Source of the DNA: Parasulfitobacter algicola
GTDB taxonomy: Bacteria; Pseudomonadota; Alphaproteobacteria; Rhodobacterales; Rhodobacteraceae
DNA: 64,000 nt
Direction of reading: 5' to 3'
Assembly: GCF_013315265.1 (NCBI RefSeq)
Contig: NZ_JABUFE010000001.1
Location: 248,001 to 312,000 of the forward strand
Below the pieces are notes generated by a model, which saw only the letters and a program-made list of their open reading frames with translations, did not search any database and was not told the DNA's origin. This document shows positions 26,191 to 34,380 of this stretch, piece by piece. The stretch's first letter is position 1; each line of letters starts with the position of its first letter. A program made the position numbers and the translations under genes.

Positions 26191-26514
26191 ATGAAAGAAA
26201 ATATCCCAATTGCGGTCTTTTGCGGCGATTTTGCCAGCCAACCTTTGGTCTTTGCGCACCTGATTGATCTGATGCAGAACGGCAATATCAATCTGGATTA
26301 TGTTGAGGTTATCTGCAGGATGAACCCTACCCCCCGGCTGCGTCACTATTTTGACGAAACGGTTGTGTTTCAGATCGAAGATAAACTTGGATTGTCAGAT
26401 ACCTGCGTCTTGTTATTGCCCGACGCTTTGCAGTCTGATGATCTAAAGCACAGCAGCAAGCTTATACCTCTTGGCACCTATATCGGGCATCGTCATGTGG
26501 CAGGATCCGCATGA
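26191..26514 (+). CDS. Hypothetical cytoplasmic protein
   Basis: The product has 107 residues from the ATG at 26191, which follows AAGG at six bases. A longer frame from 26065 would run through the divergent promoter region and is rejected. The sequence IPIAVFCGDFASQPLVFAHL followed by DYVEVICRM suggests a small alpha/beta fold. I recognise no family. Its last codons overlap the start of the P1 peptidase gene (ATGA), so the two are translationally coupled and may act together. Confidence 0.6.
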   Translation: MKENIPIAVFCGDFASQPLVFAHLIDLMQNGNINLDYVEVICRMNPTPRLRHYFDETVVFQIEDKLGLSDTCVLLLPDALQSDDLKHSSKLIPLGTYIGHRHVAGSA

Positions 26515-27497
26515 TACAGCCCGGCCCCCTTAACCTGATCACCGATGTTGCGGGCTTGCGCATCGGCAATGCGCAGGATCACAATATCAAAACCGGGTGT
26601 ACTGTTCTGACCGCCAATCAGCCCTTTGTTGCTGGTGTTCATGTTATGGGGGGTGCGCCGGGCACACGCGAAACGGAACTTTTGGCCCCGGATCGTTTGG
26701 TGCAACAGGTCGATGCACTCGTGTTATCAGGTGGGTCAGCGTTTGGGTTGGATGCCTCATCTGGCGTCGCCGATGCTATGCGATTTGCAGGCAGGGGTTT
26801 CCAAGTTGCAGGCAAGTATGTGCCGATTGTGCCTGCCGCTATTTTGTTTGATCTGGCAAATGGCGGTGACAAAGGCTGGGCGGAAAACCCTTATAAATCC
26901 CTTGGAAAAACCGCTTTCGAACATGCTGATGAATATTTTGAACTGGGCACTATTGGGGCAGGAGCAGGCGCGACCACAGCCACGTTCAAAGGTGGGTTGG
27001 GGTCAGCATCAGCCGTTTTAGAAAACGGTATTACTGTCGGCGCACTTGTGGCTGTGAATGCCCTTGGATCAGCTACAGTCGGTGATAGTCGGCATTTCTG
27101 GGCCGCCCCCTTTGAAATTGGGGATGAATTCGGCGGACTGGGACCCGCACGGCAGTTCGCACCGACCAAGATGCCGAAAACCAAACTAACCGCCGGGGCC
27201 AACACCACCATCGCCATCATCGCAACCGACGCCAATTTGACGCAAGCTCAGGCAACACGCGTTGCAACCGCAGCCCATGACGGCATGGCACGCGCTTTGA
27301 TGCCAGCCCATACCCCTTTTGACGGTGATCTGGTTTTTGCAGCTGCCACCGGCCAAAACGCAGCGCCCATCACTGACATTGATATCATGCATATCGGCCA
27401 TGCTGCTGCCACCTGTTTGGCCCGTGCAATTGCACGTGGCGTTTATCATGCAACCCCATCAGACGCAGATTTTTTCCCTTGTTGGGCAACATCTTAA
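26511..27497 (+). CDS. P1/DmpA family (S58) peptidase-like protein
   Basis: The product has 328 residues. The N-terminal ITDVAGLRIGNAQD and VHVMGGAPGTRETELL, then LVLSGGSAFGLDASSGV, are diagnostic of the DmpA/P1 family, an Ntn-like fold that self-cleaves to give an N-terminal nucleophile. The expected processing region here is GGLGSASAVL, near residue 165, with Ser as nucleophile. Family members are L-aminopeptidase/D-esterases or beta-peptidyl aminopeptidases. No signal peptide is seen. It is coupled to a small upstream gene of unknown role. The fold is certain; the substrate is unknown. Confidence 0.9.
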   Translation: MIQPGPLNLITDVAGLRIGNAQDHNIKTGCTVLTANQPFVAGVHVMGGAPGTRETELLAPDRLVQQVDALVLSGGSAFGLDASSGVADAMRFAGRGFQVAGKYVPIVPAAILFDLANGGDKGWAENPYKSLGKTAFEHADEYFELGTIGAGAGATTATFKGGLGSASAVLENGITVGALVAVNALGSATVGDSRHFWAAPFEIGDEFGGLGPARQFAPTKMPKTKLTAGANTTIAIIATDANLTQAQATRVATAAHDGMARALMPAHTPFDGDLVFAAATGQNAAPITDIDIMHIGHAAATCLARAIARGVYHATPSDADFFPCWATS

Positions 27498-27571
27498 GCC
27501 AATGACACAAATTAATTTTCAATTCCCACCAAGGATTGACCACGCCTGCGCGTCCCATAGAAGTAATGCGC

Positions 27572-28108
27572 ATGACAGTCAGTGACGAAGATTTAGCCCT
27601 AGCCGCAGCAGGTGGCGATCGGCAGGCATTTTCCAGCCTGTTGGATCGACATTATGACAAGCTGTTCGGGCTGGCCTTTCGTCTGACCGGACAACAGGCT
27701 GAAGCAGAGGATCTGACCCAGGATATCTGCGCCGCTTTGGCTGCAAAATTACGCAATTATCGCGGGGATGCCAGGTTTTCGACCTGGCTTTATCGCGTGA
27801 CTGTGAACGCCGCCCATGATCGCAGACGTCGCAGGGCGACCTATATGAAGGCAAGCGATGGGTGGGGGGATTGGGAAGTGAACCGTCAGGCGGCAATGTC
27901 TGAAACCGCTGCCCAAACCGATTGGCTGCAGCGGGCGATGAACAGCCTGTCAGACGATTTGCGCGACACGCTGGCATTGGTGCTGGATGATGTCACACAC
28001 AAAGATGCCGCCGATATTCTGGGTGTGTCCGAAGGCACTGTCAGCTGGCGCATTTCAGAAGCCAAAAAGCGCCTGCGCGCATTGAAACAAGAGGAAGAGC
28101 AGGTATGA
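27572..28108 (+). CDS. ECF-type RNA polymerase sigma factor
   Basis: The product has 178 residues from the ATG at 27572, chosen because AGAAG stands at a suitable distance. The alternatives at 27566 and a TTG at 27536 add sequence without family resemblance. Region 2 reads DRHYDKLFGLAFRLTGQQAE with AEDLTQDICAAL. Region 4 reads LALVLDDVTHKDAADILGVS followed by EGTVSWRISEAKKRLR. The gene overlaps the next one by four bases (ATGA). That next gene encodes a membrane vWA protein rather than a classical anti-sigma factor, which suggests unusual control. Confidence 0.9.
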   Translation: MTVSDEDLALAAAGGDRQAFSSLLDRHYDKLFGLAFRLTGQQAEAEDLTQDICAALAAKLRNYRGDARFSTWLYRVTVNAAHDRRRRRATYMKASDGWGDWEVNRQAAMSETAAQTDWLQRAMNSLSDDLRDTLALVLDDVTHKDAADILGVSEGTVSWRISEAKKRLRALKQEEEQV

Positions 28109-30306
28109 CCGACGATCTGAACGACCTCAAATCTGCACTGAATGCCGCAACCCCGGCCCCTGACCCTGCAACTCGGGCGGCGCATTTGCGTTTGGCCGAA
28201 GAAAATTTTGATAACCTCCAAGAAACAGCCAAGGCAGCGCGTCCTACTCCCAACAGATTGATAAAGGGAGTACAAATGATGTTCAAAGGATTAACCACAA
28301 AAGGCGCACTGACGCTAACCACTGCCGTTATCGCGGTCGGCATCGTTGTGATCACCCCGTTCGGGCGCGATTTACTGTCACAAAATGATGAACTTGGCAG
28401 CGAAGTGGTATCGGAAGAAGTGATAGGGTCTTCCACATCAAAAGCTGCAACAGCAGCCCCGGTGGTAGACGAACCCGCACAGGCGATAAACCCATCAATC
28501 CGGACCCAAGGGCGCAATGATCAGGTTTTTGTGGAAGATACACCAGAGCCTAACCTTGGAACTAAACCTGAACCAGTTGCACCCATATCTGCCCCTGAAG
28601 TAAAACAAGCGCCAGCTGAGACGCAAAATATGGTTCATGCTTTGGAGGCGCCCCAAGAAGAAGCACCAGCCGAGACCCCGATTGCAGCTAACCAGCAAGG
28701 AGATGGTCTTCAAATTCCTGGCTCAGCTGGAATGGGTTTAATAGATGGATATTCCATAGAACCTGACAATATCAATGAAGAGTATTTTGCTGACAGTGAC
28801 GTTAACCTCGAATTTGAGATCGGAGAAGTTGACAGATCATTTGAATATGACTCCAGCCGTCAACAGGCGCTGGATGTTGTTATTCCAAAAGAACCCGGAC
28901 CTTCCGCTGAAGTTGCAAACACCGAAGCTTTTTCCGAAACTACGCCCAACGCCCTGAAAATCACCAGCCAAGCTCCGGTATCCACCTTTTCCATCGACGT
29001 TGATACCGCCGCCTATTCCGTTGTGCGATCCTCATTGATGGCCGGGCGGATGCCGCCGAAAGACGCAGTGCGGATCGAAGAAATGATCAACTATTTCCCC
29101 TATGATTATGCGGCACCTGAAGGGACGGAACCGTTCCAGCCCACCGTTCAGATCGGTACAAGCCCTTGGAATGAAGATAAGAAACTGGTTCATATCGCGT
29201 TCCAGGGCGCACAGATCACGGAACGCCCCCCAATGAACCTTGTGTTTCTGATTGATACGTCTGGGTCGATGAATGCGGCCAATAAACTGCCGTTGCTGAA
29301 ACAAAGTTTCCGTCTGATGCTGTCGGAATTGCAGCCCGAAGATGAAGTGTCGATTGTCACCTATGCGGGCAGCGCGGGACAAGTGTTGGAACCGACACCC
29401 GCCAGTGATCGCAACGCTATTCTGTCTGCACTTGACAACCTGTCTGCCGGTGGATCAACCGCCGGGCAAGCGGGTCTGCAACAAGCCTATTCTGTGGCCG
29501 AAACCATGGCGGCCGAGGGCGAAGTAACCCGTGTTATCCTGGCCACTGACGGCGATTTCAATGTGGGAATTTCGAACCCTGATACATTAAAGGATTATAT
29601 CGCCGACAAGCGCGAGACGGGCGTTTACCTTTCGGTTCTGGGTTTTGGCCGTGGCAATCTGGACGATGCCACGATGCAGGCGCTGGCGCAGAACGGGAAT
29701 GGGCAAGCTGCCTATATCGATACGCTATCAGAGGCACAAAAAGTATTGGTGGATCAACTGAGTGGCGCGCTGTTTTCAATTGCAAATGACGTGAAAATTC
29801 AGATCGAATTCAACCCTGCCGCCGTCGCCGAATACCGCCTGATCGGTTACGAAACCCGTGCCCTCCGACGCGAGGATTTCAACAATGACAAGGTTGATGC
29901 AGGCGAAATCGGCGCAGGCCATTCTGTGACTGCAATTTACGAAGTCACGCCGGTCGGATCACCTGCCATTCTGAATGATCCTTTGCGCTATCAACAGGTC
30001 AGTGAAACAGCCGATACAGACGAGTTAGGCTTTTTAAAGCTGCGATACAAAGCGCCAGGGTCAGACACCAGTCAACTGATCCAGACACCTCTGACCCAAT
30101 CCGACCCACTTGATAACGAGGCACTCTTTGCCGCGGCCATCAGCGGATTTGCCCAGCTTTTGCGCGGCGAAGACAGCTATCTTGGCGACTGGGGCTATGA
30201 TCAAGCGATCGCCTTGGCCAATAGTGCACGCGGCGACGATCCGTTCGGCTATCGTAGCGAGGCTGTCAAACTGATGCGTCTTGCGAAAAGCCTGGACCAA
30301 CGCTGA
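28105..30306 (+). CDS. Membrane-anchored vWA protein (YfbK-like), likely anti-sigma partner
   Basis: The product has 733 residues. Residues 1-66 are cytoplasmic and helical (DDLNDLKSALNAATPAPDPA). A single helix spans about 67-85. Then comes a long Pro/Glu/Ala-rich linker. The YfbK-type N-terminal domain (STFSIDVDTAAYSVVRSSLM) precedes a vWA domain with an intact MIDAS (DTSGSM, Asp384). The C-terminal DUF3520-like domain ends near SLDQR. Coupling to the ECF sigma gene, together with a short cytoplasmic tail before the membrane helix, suggests the tail binds the sigma factor while the periplasmic vWA part senses a ligand. That is inference; the domain reading is firm. Confidence 0.85.
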   Translation: MTDDLNDLKSALNAATPAPDPATRAAHLRLAEENFDNLQETAKAARPTPNRLIKGVQMMFKGLTTKGALTLTTAVIAVGIVVITPFGRDLLSQNDELGSEVVSEEVIGSSTSKAATAAPVVDEPAQAINPSIRTQGRNDQVFVEDTPEPNLGTKPEPVAPISAPEVKQAPAETQNMVHALEAPQEEAPAETPIAANQQGDGLQIPGSAGMGLIDGYSIEPDNINEEYFADSDVNLEFEIGEVDRSFEYDSSRQQALDVVIPKEPGPSAEVANTEAFSETTPNALKITSQAPVSTFSIDVDTAAYSVVRSSLMAGRMPPKDAVRIEEMINYFPYDYAAPEGTEPFQPTVQIGTSPWNEDKKLVHIAFQGAQITERPPMNLVFLIDTSGSMNAANKLPLLKQSFRLMLSELQPEDEVSIVTYAGSAGQVLEPTPASDRNAILSALDNLSAGGSTAGQAGLQQAYSVAETMAAEGEVTRVILATDGDFNVGISNPDTLKDYIADKRETGVYLSVLGFGRGNLDDATMQALAQNGNGQAAYIDTLSEAQKVLVDQLSGALFSIANDVKIQIEFNPAAVAEYRLIGYETRALRREDFNNDKVDAGEIGAGHSVTAIYEVTPVGSPAILNDPLRYQQVSETADTDELGFLKLRYKAPGSDTSQLIQTPLTQSDPLDNEALFAAAISGFAQLLRGEDSYLGDWGYDQAIALANSARGDDPFGYRSEAVKLMRLAKSLDQR

Positions 30307-30312
30307 CCCTTA

Positions 30313-30357
30313 GGAGCACGCGCAATCACGCCTAAATTGTGCGTGTTCCGCTCTTTT
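30313..30357 (+). terminator. Terminator of the sigma/vWA operon
   Basis: A 14-bp stem (30313-30326 with 30336-30349, two G-U pairs) with a 9-nt loop is followed by GCTCTTTTGT, seven bases after the vWA stop codon. Confidence 0.75.
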
Positions 30358-30434
30358 GTCGCTGTTTAGATGTGTTTAACGATCTTGAGTGTAATAAATG
30401 ACATATCCATAACTTGTTACTCAGGCCTTGTTCC

Positions 30435-31388
30435 ATGTCCAATCTACCTGAATACGTCATTGATTTGAATAAACCCCCCAAAGAACGTTGGGCGTTCGCA
30501 CCCGAGCAAGTCGTGATGGCAAAGGGTTTGCTGGATTATTACAAACAGGATATCGGCGGGGCTGCTGAAATGGCTGACATGCTGCATGCCGTCGCCAGCC
30601 CCGTCATCGACGATGAAAATTGGCAAGAATACGAAGCGATTGCGACACAGCTTGGTGTCAGTACAGCACTAATTCTTTTGGCAAATGCTTACTATGACGT
30701 CGTGAAGACCGTTCTGGGCTGTACGACTTTTGCAATTGATACTGATGACGGCCCATTACACGGGCGTAATCTGGACTGGTGGACAGATAATAGGATTTTG
30801 AACGACGGATCGGGTATTTATCGATATAAGGGCGCTGATGCAGGCGAATTTATCAGCATTGGATGGCCAGGATATACTGGTGTGATATCTGGCATGGCCC
30901 CGGGCCGGTTTTCGATAACCATGAATGCGGTTCTCAGTAGTGATCCGGTTCAAATTAAAACACCTATCCCTTTGCAAATCCGCCATGTGTTTGAAAGATC
31001 AAAAACATTTGACGAAGCCGTTGCAACACTGACCGACACAGCCCTGTCCTGTGATGCATTGCTTTTGGTCACGGGCACAAAGCGTGGCGAAATGGTCGTG
31101 ATTGAACGGACCCCAAACCGATCTGCCGTACGTCATGCGGAAGATGGTAAAATCCATGCAACGAACAACTATATTGCTTTAGACGCCAATGTCGAAGGGC
31201 TGCAAAACGAAATTCAGCTGACGTCTTGCGCACGTTATGATCGCATGGGCGAATTACTTCGAAACCCGCCTGCGTCCGTTGAAGACTGTATGACGTATTT
31301 GTCTGAGCCCGGTGTACAAATGGAAATTACAGTTCAACAGATGGCATTTCGGCCCTTGCATGGGCATCACCTGATAGAAATTCCATGA
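30435..31388 (+). CDS. Acid ceramidase/NAAA-like Ntn hydrolase
   Basis: The product has 317 residues from the ATG at 30435; a TTG at 30414 is less likely. The segment GCTTFAIDTDDGPLHGRNLD places Cys96 as the candidate N-terminal nucleophile. The HGRNLDW motif matches the choloylglycine/acid-ceramidase (NAAA) group of Ntn amidohydrolases. MNAVLSS and NNYIAL occur where the family has its Asn residues. No signal peptide is visible, unlike the lysosomal enzymes. Members cleave amide bonds of N-acyl lipids or ceramides; the substrate here is unknown. It is a lone gene between two terminators. Confidence 0.75.
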   Translation: MSNLPEYVIDLNKPPKERWAFAPEQVVMAKGLLDYYKQDIGGAAEMADMLHAVASPVIDDENWQEYEAIATQLGVSTALILLANAYYDVVKTVLGCTTFAIDTDDGPLHGRNLDWWTDNRILNDGSGIYRYKGADAGEFISIGWPGYTGVISGMAPGRFSITMNAVLSSDPVQIKTPIPLQIRHVFERSKTFDEAVATLTDTALSCDALLLVTGTKRGEMVVIERTPNRSAVRHAEDGKIHATNNYIALDANVEGLQNEIQLTSCARYDRMGELLRNPPASVEDCMTYLSEPGVQMEITVQQMAFRPLHGHHLIEIP

Positions 31389-31414
31389 AAAAGCGCGGGC
31401 TGGTTGGCCCGCGC
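31385..31414 (-). terminator. Terminator of the hsp20 gene
   Basis: GCGCGGGC (31393-31400) and GCCCGCGC (31407-31414) form an 8-bp stem. On the minus strand it is followed by TTTTTCAT, so it ends the hsp20 transcript. It lies directly against the stop of the convergent hydrolase gene. Confidence 0.75.
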
Positions 31415-31439
31415 ATATGGTCATGTTGGTTTATCCGAT

Positions 31440-31907
31440 TTAGTTGACAGCCTTGGCGTCAACCACATCTTTTTGGATCGAATTTTGCGTTGCGATTTCA
31501 ATCTGCCGTGGCTTCAGCGCCTCTGGCACTTCGCGCATCAGGTCGATGTGCAGCATACCATCCGCGTGGCTGGCACCTGTGACGCGTACGTGATCTGCCA
31601 GATGGAAGCGGCGTTCAAAAGCGCGCGTCGCAATACCCCGATGCAGATATTTTCGATCTGCATCGTCTTCGGCTTTGCGTGCTGTAACGTGAAGTGCATT
31701 TTCTTTCACATCTACGGACAGATCCGCATCCGAAAAACCAGCGACCGCAATCGAAATACGGTAAGTATCATCAGCTGTTTTTTCGATGTTATAAGGGGGG
31801 TAGCTTGATTGGCTGACATCGTTTGTTAAAACGCGATCCATCAGATCTGCGATCTGATCAAAACCAACAGTTGCACGATAAAGGGGTGCAAGGTCGAAAG
31901 TTCTCAT
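31440..31907 (-). CDS. Small heat-shock protein Hsp20
   Basis: The product has 155 residues. The N-terminal arm (FDLAPLYRATVGFDQIADLM) resembles IbpA-like proteins. The alpha-crystallin domain runs from YNIEKTADDTYRISIAVAGF to the DGMLHIDLMREVPE strand, and a C-terminal extension follows. The family holds unfolding proteins in a refoldable state for ClpB/DnaK. The leader carries a ROSE-like hairpin masking the GGAGGA ribosome-binding site, so translation is probably controlled by temperature. It is monocistronic with its own terminator. Confidence 0.9.
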   Translation of the reverse strand: MRTFDLAPLYRATVGFDQIADLMDRVLTNDVSQSSYPPYNIEKTADDTYRISIAVAGFSDADLSVDVKENALHVTARKAEDDADRKYLHRGIATRAFERRFHLADHVRVTGASHADGMLHIDLMREVPEALKPRQIEIATQNSIQKDVVDAKAVN

Positions 31908-31965
31908 GGGTCATCCTCCATTGAGCGATAACAATATGCCTTCCTTGATGGGACAGGCGATTTAC
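31908..31965 (-). promoter_or_regulatory. ROSE-like RNA thermometer in the hsp20 leader
   Basis: On the minus strand the leader ends GTTATCGCTCAATGGAGGAT then GACCC before the ATG. GUUAUC pairs with the GAUGAC just after the Shine-Dalgarno sequence. This places UCGCU opposite AGGA with a G opposite G, the hallmark of ROSE thermosensors (UYGCU against AGGA). The hairpin occupies about 31909-31932. A weaker upstream stem (GCCU with AGGC) may be a second helix. The structure is deduced by eye, not by energy calculation. Confidence 0.55.
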
Positions 31966-32030
31966 AATCCGAACCCAGAATTGGCGTCCGATAAAAATAA
32001 TTTGGGAATATTTTTTGGGGTTTCAAGACC

Positions 32031-32885
32031 CTAAGGTTTCAAGAATTTCGCACTGGAATCGCCAGATTTGGGTAAGCCATTTCGAACTTGCGGGGTTGGT
32101 GAAACCGAGGTTTCAGATTCAATAACACCGCGGCCACTTCGCAGCGCGCGTTTTAAATCATTTACCAGTTTCGGAAGCTCCATTCCAACCGCAATGACGC
32201 CATTTTCATTTCTGGTACCACGAGAGACCAAAGATATGACGCGAACACGCAACCCGGTTTTTTCAAAAACAGGCGCGCCGGAACTGCCAAAGGTGACATC
32301 ACAATCAAAAGCAATCAGGCCATCGCGCTTACCCAAAATCGAACAACTGCGTTGCCAGCTTAACGCCTCATTCCGGTTGCGGGCATAGGATACCACACTG
32401 ATCGTTTTGCCATTCGATGATGGATAATCGACAACAAACGGATCAATAACGCCGGTCGACACAGGCTGATCCAACTGCAGCAAAGCGATATCACTTTGCG
32501 CACGCCGATATCCGGACGGATCATTCGGATCGTATCGGGCATGGATGACAAAACGCGCCACGCTGCGTTCTGCAATCGATACGCCATCACGGTACCCCGC
32601 TTTGAATGTCAGGCTTTCAGGTTTCACAGGCTTGCCTGACACAACACAATGGGCCGCTGTCAAAACAAGGTCTTTGGCAATCAAAACCCCTGTACATGTG
32701 CCTTTGCGGTGAATGTCCAGACGGCCCACGGCCTCCCATCCGAATAGCTCATCGCGTTTGGTCAGCCGATTTAATGCGCTGTTATCTTGTGCAAAACTTG
32801 GACTGTATAAAGCAGTAACCGCAACAAAGCAGGCCACTATCCCATGTATTATAATCTTGCTACCAAACGTTCTTTTCAGCATCAT
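32031..32885 (-). CDS. Secreted trypsin-like serine protease
   Basis: The product has 284 residues. An N-terminal signal segment (IIIHGIVACFVAVTALYSPS) ends near FAQ. The chymotrypsin-fold triad is complete: TAAHC with His79, SDIALLQL with Asp132, and TFGSSGAP with Ser202. Two Cys pairs (near 64/80 and 181/195) sit where stabilising disulfides are expected. The C-terminal tail of about 40 residues is low in complexity. It is a single gene. It probably acts as a periplasmic or secreted S1-family protease; the substrates are unknown. Confidence 0.85.
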   Translation of the reverse strand: MMLKRTFGSKIIIHGIVACFVAVTALYSPSFAQDNSALNRLTKRDELFGWEAVGRLDIHRKGTCTGVLIAKDLVLTAAHCVVSGKPVKPESLTFKAGYRDGVSIAERSVARFVIHARYDPNDPSGYRRAQSDIALLQLDQPVSTGVIDPFVVDYPSSNGKTISVVSYARNRNEALSWQRSCSILGKRDGLIAFDCDVTFGSSGAPVFEKTGLRVRVISLVSRGTRNENGVIAVGMELPKLVNDLKRALRSGRGVIESETSVSPTPQVRNGLPKSGDSSAKFLKP

Positions 32886-33419
32886 AATCCGGTTTTAAAA
32901 AGAAATTGTGATCTTATTTTGACAACCGCGCATTGTGGTTTTCATCTGAAAACTCAACTTAACACTAATTTGAAATCAAAGCTTTTCATTTTCACGATTA
33001 TGAGTCTAGCCCTATCAGCCCTTTGATCATAAACAATATTGAGACTGGTGAATGGTTAACAAGCGGATCATTGCTTATTGCGATGACAACATTGAAACGA
33101 AAATCACATCGTTAATGTAAAATATAATAAAAATCAATTATTTCAAATAGATAACCCACCTAAGCACTTTATATGAACACCGTTCGTCTATTTTAATGGA
33201 AATTCCGAATTGTATAATTGCTTAATTTTTAAGCATACAACCAAACGGCGACATATATACAGCTGATAAAAATCATTGTCTTTGCAGCATAAAGGGTTAT
33301 GTGTGCGTTGTGACTTCAGACTATACGTTCCCGCTACTCCACAGCAGCCGGTTACCTCTACAGACTGCTAGCACCACACCGTCGCATGTCGTGGGCGGTT
33401 ATATTAAGGAGATACGGGA
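32886..33419 (+). other. AT-rich intergenic region with the csp leader
   Basis: I find no gene in these 534 bases. About 32890-33260 is AT-rich and presumably holds the divergent promoters of the protease and the cold-shock gene. About 33280-33419 is less AT-rich and ends in AAGGAG before the csp ATG. Its length suits the long structured 5' leader common for cspA-type mRNAs. No tRNA or other RNA gene is apparent. Confidence 0.6.
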
Positions 33420-33629
33420 ATGGCTACTGGCACCGTAAAATGGTTTAACACAACTAAAGGCTTCGGCTTTATCGCACCTGATGGCGGCGGATCTGATGTA
33501 TTCGTACACATTTCAGCTGTTGAGCGTGCAGGTCTGACAGGCTTGGCAGACAACCAAAAGGTTGAGTACGAGCTTGAGCAAGGTCGTGACGGCCGCGCTG
33601 CAGCGACAAATCTGTCGACTGTCGACTAA
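33420..33629 (+). CDS. Cold-shock protein (CspA family)
   Basis: The product has 69 residues and is one cold-shock domain. RNP1 is KGFGFIAPD and RNP2 is DVFVHIS. It starts with the characteristic TGTVKWFNTTKGFGF. It binds single-stranded RNA and DNA and acts as an RNA chaperone. An AAGGAG site and a long leader precede it, and a strong terminator follows 34 bases after the stop, so it is monocistronic. Length and motifs are normal. Whether it is cold-induced cannot be told from the sequence. Confidence 0.95.
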   Translation: MATGTVKWFNTTKGFGFIAPDGGGSDVFVHISAVERAGLTGLADNQKVEYELEQGRDGRAAATNLSTVD

Positions 33630-33663
33630 GGATAGTCTTAGGCCTTGTGCTTGACTGATCTTG

Positions 33664-33697
33664 AAACCCGGAATGTTTATTCATTTCGGGTTTTTGT
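33664..33697 (+). terminator. Terminator of the cold-shock gene
   Basis: AAACCCGGAATG (33664-33675) pairs with CATTTCGGGTTT (33682-33693) through 12 bp with one G-U pair and a 6-nt loop, then TTTGTATT. Confidence 0.85.
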
Positions 33698-33743
33698 ATT
33701 TCAGAGCGTAAATTGATTAGCGTTTTGTAATGGAATACGCCCA

Positions 33744-33775
33744 TTAAAAAAAGCGGCCCGTTAAGCCGCCTTTTA
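33744..33775. terminator. Terminator at the end of the photosynthesis operon
   Basis: GCGGC (33753-33757) pairs with GCCGC (33765-33769). A run of A on the left gives seven T on the minus strand, and a T-rich run follows on the right, so it may work both ways. It lies 20 bases past the cytochrome c stop codon. Confidence 0.65.
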
Positions 33776-33795
33776 TTTTGAATATCAACAACGAC

Positions 33796-34284
33796 CTAGT
33801 TAGTTGATGGTGCTTCTTCCATCATGTCTTCCGCGGGGGACAAAGATGCCAGATAGGCATAAAGGTTCACTGCATCTTCTTCTTTGCGAACCCTAAAAGC
33901 CATTTTGCCGCGCGCGCCTGAATCGTCCAGGAATTCGCGCAGATATCCTGTCGGATCTTGAACATAGGCAGAGAACGTTTCTTCATTCCATACCAGCCCA
34001 GCTTCACCCGCAGCAACCATAGCATCAGAATAACGGAAATCTTCGACAGTCCCGGCACTACGGCCAGATATCTGGTACAGGTTTGGCCCTGTTTGTGCAC
34101 GACGTCCGGCCAGTGTTTCGCCTTCATCGTTTTGAACGATGTGACATGCAACGCACTGTCTGAATGCAGCTTCGCCCGCGTCTGCATCACCTGTTGGGGC
34201 CATCATGGCATCACCGTGGCTTTCGGCAAAAGCAGGTGCAGTCAACGTCATAGCCGCTGCAAGTGCAATCCAATTGAATTTCAT
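33796..34284 (-). CDS. cycA: Periplasmic class I cytochrome c
   Basis: The product has 162 residues. The signal peptide ends at FAESH (about residue 21). The haem-binding motif is CVACH (Cys44, Cys47, His48). The sixth ligand is probably Met128 in GKMAFRV. It resembles cytochrome c2/c551-type electron carriers that shuttle between bc1 and the reaction centre or oxidase. Its tail is acidic (SPAEDMMEEAPS). It is the last gene of the bch-puh-hemA block, the place held by cycA in Rhodobacteraceae photosynthesis clusters. The symbol rests on position as well as sequence. Confidence 0.8.
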   Translation of the reverse strand: MKFNWIALAAAMTLTAPAFAESHGDAMMAPTGDADAGEAAFRQCVACHIVQNDEGETLAGRRAQTGPNLYQISGRSAGTVEDFRYSDAMVAAGEAGLVWNEETFSAYVQDPTGYLREFLDDSGARGKMAFRVRKEEDAVNLYAYLASLSPAEDMMEEAPSTN

Positions 34285-34380
34285 TGGGTATCTCCCTCGA
34301 GTTTCTTTATATCAACAGTAATACGCTTTGCCCGAAGGTAAAGTTCAAACTATCTCACATTGACGATTGTATGCGCGGCT

